Part shown: one piece after another, positions 53,469 through 63,155 of the stretch | Numbering within the stretch: the first letter of the stretch is position 1 | Layout: every line of letters begins with the position of its first letter | Source of the DNA: Olavius algarvensis Delta 4 endosymbiont | GTDB taxonomy: Bacteria > Desulfobacterota > Desulfobacteria > Desulfobacterales > CAJINA01 | NCBI GenBank assembly: GCA_905176665.1 | Contig: CAJINA010000021.1 | Coordinates: 1-64,000, forward strand | Length of the DNA: 64,000 bases | Direction: 5' to 3' | The notes under the pieces: generated by a model | The model's database searches: none | What the model was told of the DNA's origin: nothing | The model's input: only the letters and a program-made list of their open reading frames with translations | Program-made: the position numbers and the translations under genes

Positions 53469-55478
53469 CTAATTACCAAAGGGCAACCCTTTAAGTATTC
53501 TCTTGACCGGATCATCTTGTGGGTCGCCACTCGAACCTTTGCCCGCTGGGAGAAGCGACTTCAGACCTTCGGGCTTGACCAATTCCTGGATTTTTCCTTT
53601 CGCTACACCTTCCAGGTCGGGAGCAAAAATAGGTGAAGCAAACGTCCCGCTCACGGCTACGGGCACTGTGATGCCGGACCGGCTTTGCGTGTCTCCCTGC
53701 CCCTTGAGGGTTCCCACCAATCTGGGATTGATCCGGAAATCGAGAGTTTCCTTGAAAAGATCGGCCTGACCTTCGGCGCTGACCCGGATGAACGGTGATG
53801 CCATCTTGGCGCCCCCGGTCCGGACCAGCCCCCTCGAAATGTCGAAAGGTATGAAAAGCTCAGAAAAATCGGTGCGCGGTTTCTTTCCCCCTGCTTTGGC
53901 CAGGCCGAAGGCAGACTTTACGTTTCTGGCCATGGAGGCCAGGTCAACCCCCTTGAGCGCACCATCCTTGAAGCGCAACTGTCCCCGGCCGGAAAGTGAT
54001 TTTTTGACAGCTGCGGTCTCGGTGCCGACCATCGACAACTGCATGCGCGCCTCCGTCGCCCCTTCTAGAATGTCCTTGCTGAGCATGTCCCTGAGCAGCG
54101 GGTTGACCTTTAGATCTTTCACTTCGAGTTTCACGGATGTTTTCGGGATCTCGGAGGTAACGTTGAACTGGGTGTGGGATGACACAACACCTCGGTACAT
54201 ATCCGATTTCACGGTGGCTTGGATGAGCCCGCTTTTGGCCTTTATCACGGCCTGGACATTTTCCATATTTGCCTTGGCGACTTTAAGCTTTTCGATTTGA
54301 ACGTTCGCATCAAGCACCAAACGTCTCAGTGGACCGTAATCGGTCTTTTCTTTTACCTTTTCAGGTATTCCGGCTTCTGCGTCTTTCTTCGTTGTTGCTC
54401 TATCATCCGGGGGTAGATACCGGTCCAGGTCAATGTGGTTCATTTTCATCCTAAGAACCAGGACCGGCCGGGAAAACGCCTCGGTCTTGCCTGAAAACGC
54501 GGCCTCGGTGTCGTCCAGGGTTAGGGCGCCGTCTGCCAGCGACAACGCCGTCGGGCTTCCTTTCAACTTCATTTTCAGGGCAACCTTGTCAAGCGCCATA
54601 GGGTCGGCGGTTTCAATGGGAAATGTCTGCCCCAGGGCAGCCACCAGCGTACGTGGTGAAAATGGTTTGACCCCGATGCCCAGGTCGAAGGTTGGATTCC
54701 CGGCCGCATCTGTTACCCGGCCGTTGAGCGACATTTCGATTTGCCCGAAAAGCTTGACAACCATTTGGATGGGTAGGGGGGTCTTGCCGGCATCCTGGCC
54801 TAAAGGTCCGAAGGTGCCTTCCAATCCGATCGGCTGGTTGTCAACGCGTGCCGAAAATGTCAGATGAATTGGGCGGTCAAGGGAAACATCTTCTAGATGC
54901 ATACCCAGGTCGGCCACCTCCTTGCGGGCGCCGGAGGTCCGGTCAATATACAACAAGGCGCCGTTGGTTATCGCGAATTCTCCTACAGCCAGATCCTTAA
55001 TCGGCAAACCCTTGCCAGCAGAACCGGTGTCTTCAACCTTTTCGGAGGCGGCCGGCACCTGCGCTTCTCCGGCTTTTTCCCGAAATCCCTCCCAGTTGCC
55101 ACGGCCGGTCCTGTCCTTGACCAGAACGATGCGGGGCGTGTCGATAACCAATCGTTTGATTTGCAGATTACGGACGATCAGGGGCAGCAGCTTGACTCGT
55201 ATATCGAAAGACTTGATGGACAGCATCTCTTTTTCCCCAAACCCGGCAGGATTACCCAGGTAGAGATCGGAAAAGGCAATACCAGCCCAAGGAAACAGGG
55301 ACAGCTTAAGCCGGCCGCCGATGGTAAAATCGCGACCGGTGGCATCGGAGACCTGCTTTTCGATCTGGGGTTTGTACTGCTCGATATCGACAAAAAACGG
55401 TACCAGAATCAAGGCCCCCACCACGAGCGCGAGCAGCGCCCCACCGGTGATGATTAACCATTTCAGTGTTTTATGCAT
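53469..55478 (-). CDS. AsmA-family protein
   Basis: A 669-residue AsmA-like protein of the envelope. An N-terminal membrane anchor (about 7-28) is followed by the AsmA opening D-I-E-Q-Y-K-P-Q-I-E and a repeating beta-strand pattern; the C-terminal AsmA_2 region contains G-R-G-Q-L-R-F-K-D-G-A-L-K-G-V-D-L. AsmA-type proteins form long hydrophobic grooves between the membranes and are linked to lipid transport and outer-membrane assembly. It is divergent from the MBL fusion gene across a 523-base gap. Confidence 0.88.
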   Translation of the reverse strand: MHKTLKWLIITGGALLALVVGALILVPFFVDIEQYKPQIEKQVSDATGRDFTIGGRLKLSLFPWAGIAFSDLYLGNPAGFGEKEMLSIKSFDIRVKLLPLIVRNLQIKRLVIDTPRIVLVKDRTGRGNWEGFREKAGEAQVPAASEKVEDTGSAGKGLPIKDLAVGEFAITNGALLYIDRTSGARKEVADLGMHLEDVSLDRPIHLTFSARVDNQPIGLEGTFGPLGQDAGKTPLPIQMVVKLFGQIEMSLNGRVTDAAGNPTFDLGIGVKPFSPRTLVAALGQTFPIETADPMALDKVALKMKLKGSPTALSLADGALTLDDTEAAFSGKTEAFSRPVLVLRMKMNHIDLDRYLPPDDRATTKKDAEAGIPEKVKEKTDYGPLRRLVLDANVQIEKLKVAKANMENVQAVIKAKSGLIQATVKSDMYRGVVSSHTQFNVTSEIPKTSVKLEVKDLKVNPLLRDMLSKDILEGATEARMQLSMVGTETAAVKKSLSGRGQLRFKDGALKGVDLASMARNVKSAFGLAKAGGKKPRTDFSELFIPFDISRGLVRTGGAKMASPFIRVSAEGQADLFKETLDFRINPRLVGTLKGQGDTQSRSGITVPVAVSGTFASPIFAPDLEGVAKGKIQELVKPEGLKSLLPAGKGSSGDPQDDPVKRILKGLPFGN

Positions 55479-56001
55479 GTTATCTCCTTTTTCGGTTTAC
55501 ATCCGAATCCGCGGCTGGCCGGCTGGCTTGAGGCCGAATGCATCCGCTGTGTGGCCCGGGGTTGACAGTCTGGAGCGTCACCTGAAAATCCCACGGTCCA
55601 ATCGGATTGAACTTTAAAAAAAATAACACTGCCCCGAGGCCAAATCAAGAGATCTGAAAAAGCCGCAACACTTTGGGCATGTTTTTAGTATGGACCGAAA
55701 AGCTTTTTATCGGGGATAAAAAACGATTCTTTCAAACGCCACCTTCCGGTGCGCCTTGAGGAGTGCCTGCCCGCCGCGGTCACGATCTGGGCAATTCTGT
55801 AAAAAGAGACAGCCAGCTCGGAGCGGCTTGCTATTTCTGATAGGCCCGACTATAATTCGGTATAAATGTAATTGCCTGAATAGGTTGCGGATACTGCCCG
55901 CAGTGCGGCTCGATTTGTTTGCACGGCGAGCTAAAAAAACGCGGTTCGGCGGATTAAATTGGGTGTGGGCGTCCCAATGCATCAATAAAAGGGGCTTACC
56001 A
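55479..56001. other. Long divergent leader region
   Basis: About 520 bases between asmA (minus) and the MBL fusion gene (plus). It contains a likely promoter for the plus gene (55828-55856) and a stem TTTTTATC / GATAAAAA with loop GGG at 55704-55722. An open frame runs through from 55756 into the MBL gene, but its early part lacks protein character. Nothing else recognised. Confidence 0.45.
55828..55856 (+). promoter_or_regulatory. Candidate sigma-70 promoter
   Basis: TTGCTA (55828-55833), 17-base spacer, TATAAT (55851-55856). The -10 box is perfect and the -35 matches at four of six positions. It would give a leader of about 138 bases for the MBL fusion gene. Confidence 0.5.
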
Positions 56002-57795
56002 ATGAAAGTAAACTTTTGGGGAACCCGGGGTTCTATTGCCAAGCCGGGTCCATCGACACTTCGCTTCGGGGGCAACACCTCTTGCGTGGAAGTTCGCTCT
56101 GCCTCCGGAACCCTTGTAATTCTCGATTGCGGCACCGGGGCGCACGGTCTGGGCCAGGCGCTCTTAAAAGCGGGCCCTCATCCCCTGAGGGGGCATATCC
56201 TCATTACCCATACCCATTGGGACCACATCCAGGGCTTCCCTTTCTTTACGCCCCTATTCGTGCCCGGCAACCGATGGGATGTATATGGCCCTTCCGGTTT
56301 GGGCCCATCCCTGCGCGACGCCCTGGCCGGACAGATGCAGTACACCTACTTTCCCGTCACATTGGATGGCCTCGGCGCCACCATCCGGTACCACGATTTG
56401 GTTGAGGGCCAATTTGAGATCGATGATATCACGGTCTACACCCGTTATATGAACCACCCGGCTTTAACGCTGGGGTATCGACTGGAGGCCGATGGTGTTT
56501 CGGTCGTATATGCCTGCGATCATGAACCGCATACCCGGCGGTATGCCCTGGGTGATGGGGTAATGGGTGCCCAGGATCAGAGTCATGTCGAATTTATGAA
56601 GAAGGCCGATCTAGTCATTCACGACGCTCAGTACACATCAGAAGAGTATGACGAGAAGATTGGCTGGGGGCATACCCCGGTGGAGTGTGCGGTTGATATG
56701 TGTCGCGCGGCCGAGGCCAGGCGATTAGCCTTGACCCACCACGATCCGCTGCGTGACGATGCCGGGGTCGATGGCGCCTGTGAACAGGCCTGCGCCAGCC
56801 AGCTACCCGCTTGCCGATCTCTTGAGGTTTTTGCAGCCGCAGAAGGCATGGCGCTGGAATTGGAAAGCACGTCTCCTGAACGCGACTCGGTGGAGTCCAC
56901 CCAGGCGCTGCAAAACGCCGCTATTCAGCCGGCGTTGACATCCAAACTCGTCTTGATCGCGGTGGCGGACACCGGCCTGGCAACGACCCTGCAGCATGCC
57001 GTGCGGGCCGATCATCTGGAGGTCGCAACAGCGGCTACCTTGGATGAGGTGAAGGCGGCAATCCGTAAGACACTCCCGGTCCTTGTCCTTCTCGACGGCC
57101 AAATATCGGGCGGCGATGCGGTATCGGCATGCCGGGCCATACGGGAACTGGACGTCGACCGTATTGATGAACTGCCGCTGGTTGTGGTTACTGATTCGGA
57201 TACCGATATTCCTTCCGAGTCTGCCGTAACCGATTGGCTGGTTCATCCATTTTCTCTTGAATACACCCGGACTCGGGTGCGCGCCTGGGTCATGCGCGGT
57301 GCCTGTAACTGGCAGCGGGCAGCGCTGCCAGTAGATGAATCTCGGCGGCTGGCAGCCATCGAAGCTCTGCAGATTCTCGACTCGGAGCCGGAAGAAAGGT
57401 TCGATCAGATCACCAGGATAGCGGCAGCCGCTTTCGATGTCCCGATCGCCCTGGTGTCTGTTGTCGACCGGGAGCGCCAGTGGTTCAAATCTCGGTTCGG
57501 TTTAGCGGCCACCCAAACACCACGTGACCAGGCCTTCTGCGCCCATGCTATCCTGGATTCCGATGTCATGGTTGTCCGGGATACGCTCCGCGATACCCGC
57601 TTTGCCGATAATCCGCTGGTAACCGGAGACCCGCGCATTCGTTTTTATGCCGGTTATCCCCTTAGTTTGCCCGACGGCAGTTTCGTCGGGACCTTATGTC
57701 TGATAGATACTCGGCCGCGGGATTTGGACGACGTGAAGATAGACCTGCTGCGCTCACTGGGGAAACTGGTCGAGCGCGAAATGGGCGCTGGGTAG
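56002..57795 (+). CDS. MBL-fold phosphodiesterase-like protein fused to receiver-like and GAF domains
   Basis: A 597-residue three-domain protein. Residues 1-290 are a metallo-beta-lactamase fold of the PhnP/cyclic-phosphodiesterase type: opening F-W-G-T-R-G-S, metal motif H-T-H-W-D-H (His70, His72, Asp74, His75), further ligands in C-D-H-E-P-H and L-T-H-H-D. Residues about 310-430 look like a receiver domain (V-L-L-D-G at the phospho-acceptor position) but lack the usual acidic pair after the first strand. Residues about 450-595 are a GAF domain with F-x-x-x-F-G and F-C-A-H-A-I-L. ATG 56002 follows AGGGG and begins exactly at the MBL fold. A signal-controlled nucleotide or phosphodiester hydrolase is a fair guess. 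Confidence 0.85.
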   Translation: MKVNFWGTRGSIAKPGPSTLRFGGNTSCVEVRSASGTLVILDCGTGAHGLGQALLKAGPHPLRGHILITHTHWDHIQGFPFFTPLFVPGNRWDVYGPSGLGPSLRDALAGQMQYTYFPVTLDGLGATIRYHDLVEGQFEIDDITVYTRYMNHPALTLGYRLEADGVSVVYACDHEPHTRRYALGDGVMGAQDQSHVEFMKKADLVIHDAQYTSEEYDEKIGWGHTPVECAVDMCRAAEARRLALTHHDPLRDDAGVDGACEQACASQLPACRSLEVFAAAEGMALELESTSPERDSVESTQALQNAAIQPALTSKLVLIAVADTGLATTLQHAVRADHLEVATAATLDEVKAAIRKTLPVLVLLDGQISGGDAVSACRAIRELDVDRIDELPLVVVTDSDTDIPSESAVTDWLVHPFSLEYTRTRVRAWVMRGACNWQRAALPVDESRRLAAIEALQILDSEPEERFDQITRIAAAAFDVPIALVSVVDRERQWFKSRFGLAATQTPRDQAFCAHAILDSDVMVVRDTLRDTRFADNPLVTGDPRIRFYAGYPLSLPDGSFVGTLCLIDTRPRDLDDVKIDLLRSLGKLVEREMGAG

Positions 57796-58225
57796 CAGCC
57801 GTGAAGTGCCTTGCTGGCGCACTGGCGGTCTGAGTTCATTGCCACCAAAAGGGGCGGGTTTCGTTTGGGCGGCAGTTGTCGCTTAATGACGGTTCCGATC
57901 ACAGTGGCTTGACAATGGTTGCTGTTCGGCCCTGGTAATACGGTCGTTATTTTTCATGGGGCATCCCACCGCAACGTTCGGGAGGCGTTTAGCAGACCAA
58001 TTTGCCCAGCGGGCCTAAAACGGTAAGCATGGCATACCCCCCCAACCACACCCTGCCCGCTCCCTTAGCCATTACCAAAAACCTGTATAGCCCGGTGTGT
58101 CGCACCCTCGAAAACGGCCGTAAGCGGCTGACGGAATGGCAACCGATGAATGCGTCTTGCGAACCTTGATCGCCGCTGACCAACACAGCGCGGTGAAACC
58201 TGTTTTGAAGCGCAGGTACAATCGG
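57796..58225. other. Gene-free region before archease end
   Basis: About 430 bases between the convergent MBL fusion and archease genes. Open frames exist on both strands, but none has a ribosome site or a family resemblance. The stretch at about 57960-58190 is compositionally distinct, with runs of C on the plus strand, and may be a dispersed repeat, which I cannot test here. Confidence 0.35.
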
Positions 58226-58639
58226 TTAAACATCGAAAATGATGCAGGCCTGCCAGCCGCCTGCCATCGGCTCCACCTGAAGTTGGTGATACGTGACGGC
58301 TTTGATCTCGTTAAACATCTCATGCGGAGCACAGCCGGCCTTGTCAACCGGGACGACCGCTTTCAGAGCGTACTCTTTGAGCATGCCAATGCCCACCGGT
58401 CCGAAAACCAGGTTTTTTCCGTTCACCAGGTACAGCAGTTCACGCAGCCAGTTGATCATCAGGTCCGGCCAGTCCCGACCGGTTACGTCTACCCGGGTCT
58501 GGCCGGTGGCCTTGAAAGACCGCGGGCCGCAGATCTGTTCGGACAGTGCCCGGGCGGTCTCTTCGAAAAGGGCGGTGAGAGAGTCTGCCTGGCCGAGGAC
58601 CCCGAGGTCGGCGGTATGGTCGAAAGTCTGGTAAGGCAT
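58226..58639 (-). CDS. Archease, RtcB activator
   Basis: A 137-residue archease (MTH1598/TM1083 family). It opens with the typical F-D-H-T-A-D-L-G, in which the Asp and His residues belong to the metal site, and ends with a short strand carrying I-I-F-D-V; N-W-L-R-E-L-L-Y-L is the family's central helix. Archease speeds guanylylation of RtcB and lets it turn over more than once. rtcB lies about 5 kb away on the same strand, so the pair is nearby but not in one operon. Confidence 0.9.
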   Translation of the reverse strand: MPYQTFDHTADLGVLGQADSLTALFEETARALSEQICGPRSFKATGQTRVDVTGRDWPDLMINWLRELLYLVNGKNLVFGPVGIGMLKEYALKAVVPVDKAGCAPHEMFNEIKAVTYHQLQVEPMAGGWQACIIFDV

Positions 58640-58652
58640 GGCCTGCCTCGAT

Positions 58653-58680
58653 AGTGCCCATCCGTTTCTGGATGGGCACT
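58653..58680. terminator. Hairpin between archease and the MoeA fusion gene
   Basis: AGTGCCCATCC, loop of six, GGATGGGCACT: a perfect 11-bp stem. It lies between the end of the upstream minus-strand gene and the start of archease. No T-run is present on the minus strand, so it may pause or process the transcript rather than terminate it. Confidence 0.5.
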
Positions 58681-58733
58681 CTCAATGGTTCAATGAAAGG
58701 CGTTACATCCGGCAACGTCGCTTTTCAGGGGGG

Positions 58734-60680
58734 TTACGCGTCAGCTCGAATCGTGACTACCGATCCGGTTTTAGCGGTGCTGTAACCGCCCAGGGCGGCA
58801 ACCCGGTCTTTGAATGCCGGTGTAACGATGGTTTCCAGGAGCGTTTGAATACGAGCCGATTCAAAGAACTCGTCCGGAATCACCAGATCATATTGCTCGG
58901 TGACCACCGGGATAAAATCCAACTCGAGGGCCCGGGCGGCGGCAAAAATGCCCAGCCCGACATCCGCGGTTCCGCTCAGCACTGCGGCGGCTATGGACAT
59001 GTGGGTGAATTCATCATTGCCGTAACCGTTCAGGCCGCCCGGATCGATACCCAGTTGCGCCAGGCGATAGTCCAGCAGGATCCGGGTTCCGGAACCCGCT
59101 TGCCGGTTGATCATGCTGATATCTTCCCGGGCCAGGTCGCTTATGTCGCGGATGGCTTTCGGATTGCCCTTGGGAACAATCAACCCCTGGTTGCGAAATA
59201 CGAGGTTGACCAGCCTGACATCGCGGCCCGGCAGGTATTTTTGCACGTAAGTGACATTGTAGGTGCCGTCTTCGGTATCCAGCAGGTGTGAACCCGCCAG
59301 GTGGCAGCCGCCTTTTTTGATGGCCATCAGGCCGCCCAGGCTGCCCACGTGGCTGGAGGACAGGGTTAGACCCGGGTGCTCGATCCGGATATGGTCGGCC
59401 AGGATATCCAGGGTGTTGTCATGACTGCCCACCACCACAATTGTATCCCGGATCATGGCCCGGGGTCTCAGCAGTTCGGCCTGGACCGGCCGATCGCCGG
59501 CGACGCCTTCGGAATTACTGGGTATCCGGATAATGCCGTCCGCTTCCGTCAGGGTAGAGATAGAGCCGGCGCCTCGGGGCAGGGCAGTGGCCACGATGCG
59601 GTCGCCAACGGTGCCGAGTTTCACACGGAGAAATTCTTCCACGCCCAGTTTCGAGGCCAGTTTCCGGGTGGGGAATACGTCGGCGACCGGTTTGTCCGGA
59701 TAAAGGGTTCCCAGCATACGGCAGAGCAAAGGACCGACAAACTGTTCAAAGGCGATAATGGTGGAAACCGGGTACCCGGGCATGCCAAAAACAGGCTTGC
59801 CCTCGATTACGCCTACAATGACCGGTTTGCCCGGCATGATCGTCACACCGTGCACCAGGATTTCACCGAGGTCCGCCATGACCGCCCGGGCATGGTCTTC
59901 CGATCCGGCCGAGGAACCGCCGACGGTCAGGACCATATCAAAATCTCCGGCCATGGCCTTTTTTATGATGTCTCGTATCGCATGGTGGTCGTCCGATACG
60001 ATGGCATGGCGTTCGGAAATGCCGCCGCAGGCTTCGATCAGGCCGCCCAGGATATAAGAGTTTGTTTCCAGGATCTGACCCGGCGCGAGGTTATCAGTGT
60101 CGGCCGACTGCCAGTCGACCAATTCAGGCCCGGTGGGCGCAATCAGGACCCGCGGCCGCCGCCGGACGGCCACGGTGAATATCCCCCCGGCCAGCAAAGC
60201 ACCCACGCAGTAGGGCGTAATGGTGTGATTCTGGGAGAACAGCAGTTCGGTGGCGACAATGTCCTCGCCCATTTTACGGATATACTGCCAGGGAAAAGCG
60301 GGTGCTTCGATGGTGACCTCAGCGTCACCGGATTGCTGAACCTGTTCGATCATGATGACGGCATCATATCCGGCCGGAAGGACATTGCCGGTATTGATGA
60401 AGATTGCCTGGCTGCCGATTGCCAGGGCAATCGGCCGGGTTTCGGAAGCTCCGTAAGTACTGGCGGCCTGCACAGCAATACCATCCATGGCGGCGGCATG
60501 GAAGCCGGGCGAAGATAACCGCGCGAAGACCGGCGCGGCCAGTGTGCGGCCAATGGCATCCGGAACCGCGAGTGTCTCGGTCTCATTTATACTGAGGCCG
60601 GCAAAACGCCGGGTAACAATTTCGCGAGCTTCGGTAAGTGATTTTTTTTGAAGATATACATTGCGTCGGGATACGGCCAT
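58734..60680 (-). CDS. MoeA fused to a periplasmic-binding-protein-like domain (MoeA-LysR type)
   Basis: A 648-residue fusion. Residues 1-410 are a molybdopterin molybdenumtransferase (MoeA): M-D-G-I-A-V near residue 65, G-G-S-S-A-G-S-E-D-H near 255 and G-M-P-G-Y-P-V-S near 315. Residues about 420-648 are a PBP-like domain related to the LysR substrate domain and to TOBE-linked ModE/ModA-like proteins, starting I-V-V-V-G-S-H-D and containing S-S-S-H-V-G-S-L-G-G and R-Q-A-G-S-G-T-R. The domain may bind molybdate or tungstate. AAGGA precedes the ATG. It is directly downstream of a second moeA. Confidence 0.9.
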   Translation of the reverse strand: MAVSRRNVYLQKKSLTEAREIVTRRFAGLSINETETLAVPDAIGRTLAAPVFARLSSPGFHAAAMDGIAVQAASTYGASETRPIALAIGSQAIFINTGNVLPAGYDAVIMIEQVQQSGDAEVTIEAPAFPWQYIRKMGEDIVATELLFSQNHTITPYCVGALLAGGIFTVAVRRRPRVLIAPTGPELVDWQSADTDNLAPGQILETNSYILGGLIEACGGISERHAIVSDDHHAIRDIIKKAMAGDFDMVLTVGGSSAGSEDHARAVMADLGEILVHGVTIMPGKPVIVGVIEGKPVFGMPGYPVSTIIAFEQFVGPLLCRMLGTLYPDKPVADVFPTRKLASKLGVEEFLRVKLGTVGDRIVATALPRGAGSISTLTEADGIIRIPSNSEGVAGDRPVQAELLRPRAMIRDTIVVVGSHDNTLDILADHIRIEHPGLTLSSSHVGSLGGLMAIKKGGCHLAGSHLLDTEDGTYNVTYVQKYLPGRDVRLVNLVFRNQGLIVPKGNPKAIRDISDLAREDISMINRQAGSGTRILLDYRLAQLGIDPGGLNGYGNDEFTHMSIAAAVLSGTADVGLGIFAAARALELDFIPVVTEQYDLVIPDEFFESARIQTLLETIVTPAFKDRVAALGGYSTAKTGSVVTIRADA

Positions 60681-60743
60681 TGGTTTTGTCCTTGCAGGTT
60701 GCTCTATTGCAGTGGGCAGGGTTACGATGCGCCGGGCCTATTT

Positions 60744-61973
60744 TCATATGGGGATTACGGACACGGGGATATCTTTGTCCAGACCTTCCGTGTCACTGTC
60801 TATTTCGATCAGGCCGTCAGCCTGGACCATGGTGTTGATCAGGCCGGATTTGCCCAGCAGGGGTTCTGCTTTCAACTTGTCGTTGTCCTGGATCAGCCGT
60901 ACCCGGATAAAATCAACCCGACCTTGCGCGGATGGGACGTTGCGCGTCAGACGGGCCGGGATACCCCGGGACCCGGGAAAAAGATCCGCCCGGCCATGGA
61001 TCCGGTTGATGAATGGTTTAACGATTTTTTCAAAAACAACCATCGCTGAAACTACATGGCCCGGCAGCCCCCAGACGGGTTTGCCGCCTACGCTGGCCAG
61101 AATGGTGGGTTTTCCCGGGCTGATGGAAATACCGTGGACCAGCAGTTCACTATCCGGTAGAGAGTTGATAACCTGGATCGTGAAATCGCGGGTTCCCACG
61201 GAACTGCCCCCGGACAAGATCACCATGTCGCTTTGCGCCAGGGCATCACGGCAGGCTTGCCGCAGGTCTTCAAAGTTATCCCGGACAATACCCAGTGGCC
61301 TGGGCCGGCACCCTGCTTCAGCCACCATGCCGGCCAGCGAGTAGCTGTTAATATCACGGATCTGACCCGGACCAGGCACTTGAGCGGTAGGGATTACTTC
61401 ATCCCCGGTGGAAATAATGGTGATCAGCGGCTGACGGTAAACAGTTGCCGATTCGCGCCCGACCGCCGCCAGGAGTCCGGTTTCAGCCGCCCGGATTTTC
61501 CGGCCGGCCTGCAGGACGGTAGCCCCCTCGGGATAATCTTCGCCGGCCAGGATAACGTGCTGGCCCGGAGCGACACTTTTATAAACTTCGATGGTATCGG
61601 CATCGACCTCTTCGGTGTGTTCTACCATGACAACTGCATCGGCACCGGCCGGCAGCATCCCACCGGTGGCAATCCTGACTGCTTCACCCGGTCCCACCGT
61701 TATGTCGGGAACTGCCCCCATGGTAACGGAGCCGGTGACCATTAAATAGGCCGGGTTGGCCTCGGAACTGCCGAACGAGGATGCGGCCCGGACCGCATAC
61801 CCATCCATGGTTGACCGGGAGAATCCCGGCAGGTCTTCGGTCGCATCTATGGCTTCCGCGAGTACCCGGCCGGTCGCCTGGTGTGTCGCCACCACTTCCG
61901 TGTCCACCGGCGTAAAGGCCTGCAGGTGTCCGTATACCGTACGGATGTCCACTACTTTGAAGAAATCTTGCAT
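60744..61973 (-). CDS. moeA: Molybdopterin molybdenumtransferase MoeA
   Basis: A 409-residue MoeA, which inserts molybdate (or tungstate) into adenylylated molybdopterin. Signature stretches: M-D-G-Y-A-V-R-A near residue 67, T-G-G-M-L-P-A-G, S-G-G-S-S-V-G-T-R-D and G-L-P-G-H-V-V-S, all complete. Sixty-three bases separate it from the MoeA fusion gene downstream on the same strand. Two MoeA proteins side by side are frequent in anaerobes that use both molybdenum and tungsten enzymes, so a division of metals is possible. Confidence 0.93.
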   Translation of the reverse strand: MQDFFKVVDIRTVYGHLQAFTPVDTEVVATHQATGRVLAEAIDATEDLPGFSRSTMDGYAVRAASSFGSSEANPAYLMVTGSVTMGAVPDITVGPGEAVRIATGGMLPAGADAVVMVEHTEEVDADTIEVYKSVAPGQHVILAGEDYPEGATVLQAGRKIRAAETGLLAAVGRESATVYRQPLITIISTGDEVIPTAQVPGPGQIRDINSYSLAGMVAEAGCRPRPLGIVRDNFEDLRQACRDALAQSDMVILSGGSSVGTRDFTIQVINSLPDSELLVHGISISPGKPTILASVGGKPVWGLPGHVVSAMVVFEKIVKPFINRIHGRADLFPGSRGIPARLTRNVPSAQGRVDFIRVRLIQDNDKLKAEPLLGKSGLINTMVQADGLIEIDSDTEGLDKDIPVSVIPI

Positions 61974-62035
61974 ACGTTTTCCAGTCGGTCCAAGTCTTAA
62001 CGGCCCCCACCCAGGCAGGGCGTCACTTCTGGCGG

Positions 62036-63010
62036 CTACTTATCATAAAGGGTATCCCAGTTCAAACAATTGGGCGGCTTTTGACCGGCCAGCCCGGCCA
62101 ACAGGTTATCCGCGGCCATGCGGGCCATCTTGGTGCGGGTCTCAATGGTGGCACTGCCCACATGCGGCAGCAGAACGACATTGTCCAACGACAGCAGCCC
62201 GGGGGTGACAGCCGGTTCATGTTCGTAGACATCCAGGCCGGCCCCCGCAATCGACCGGTTTTCCAGCGCTGTGCACAGAGCGGCTTCATCGACCACAGGA
62301 CCACGTGCGGTGTTGATTAAAAAAGCCTCCGGCCGCATCTGGTCCAGGGCGGCGGCATCGATGAGGTGATGGGTCTGCTCGTTCAGCGGTACGTGCAGGC
62401 TTACATAATCCGAATGGGCCAGCAGCGTCTCCATGTCGGCGTAAGTGGCATTGAGAGCGTGTTCGGTTTCACCCGGCAAGCGCCGGCGCCCGCTGTAGAG
62501 GATGGTCATGTTGAAACCCGCCGCCCGTTTGGCCACCGCCTGCCCAATGCGTCCCATGCCGATGATGCCGAGGGTTTTCCCACTGATTTCAGACCCTAAA
62601 AAGTGAAACGGGGCCCAGAATTGAAAACGGCTGTCCCGGGTATACCGGTCCCCTGCAACCACCCGGCGGCCGACGGCCAGGATCAGGGCGAAGGTGATAT
62701 CGGCGGTTGCATCGGTAAGGACACCGGGGGTGTTGGTCACCGGGATCCCGCGCCGGGTGGCGGCCGCCACATCTATATTATTGAAACCGACGCCAAAGTT
62801 CGCGATGATTTTCAACCCGGGTGCCCGGTCCAGCAATTCGGCATCGACCGTATCGGTGATCATACACAGCAGGCCATCCTGGCCTTCTATCTGCTGCAGT
62901 ACTGCTTCCCGGGGCATGGGGTGATCGGCCCGGTTCGACGCCACCGCGCAGGTTGATGCGATGTCGGCCAAAACCGCATCAGGCAGGCGTCCGGTTATGA
63001 GAACGTTCAT
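62036..63010 (-). CDS. D-isomer-specific 2-hydroxyacid dehydrogenase
   Basis: A 324-residue NAD(P)-dependent dehydrogenase, nearest in layout to glyoxylate/hydroxypyruvate reductases. The nucleotide loop is G-M-G-R-I-G; the catalytic triad is Arg in N-T-A-R-G, Glu in Y-E-H-E-P and His in L-P-H-V-G-S. It reduces a 2-oxoacid to the D-2-hydroxyacid or the reverse. It is the first gene of the minus-strand block that continues with the two moeA genes, with about 60 bases between, but a functional link to cofactor synthesis is not evident. Confidence 0.9.
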   Translation of the reverse strand: MNVLITGRLPDAVLADIASTCAVASNRADHPMPREAVLQQIEGQDGLLCMITDTVDAELLDRAPGLKIIANFGVGFNNIDVAAATRRGIPVTNTPGVLTDATADITFALILAVGRRVVAGDRYTRDSRFQFWAPFHFLGSEISGKTLGIIGMGRIGQAVAKRAAGFNMTILYSGRRRLPGETEHALNATYADMETLLAHSDYVSLHVPLNEQTHHLIDAAALDQMRPEAFLINTARGPVVDEAALCTALENRSIAGAGLDVYEHEPAVTPGLLSLDNVVLLPHVGSATIETRTKMARMAADNLLAGLAGQKPPNCLNWDTLYDK

Positions 63011-63155
63011 GCTGGCAATCCTTGGAAAGAGGTTGACAATTGGTTGGAAATCCTTAGTATCAAACGGTTTTCATGTCCTCGCCGCCCTGCAGACATATCG
63101 TGTTAGGATGATGACGGACTTACAATAGCATAGTTCGAAAACCGGAATCAAAACA

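Noticed and set aside
57989..58186. Small minus-strand gene downstream of archease
   Set aside because: The 65-codon frame has no ribosome site or family pattern, and its sequence looks like translated repeat DNA rather than a protein.
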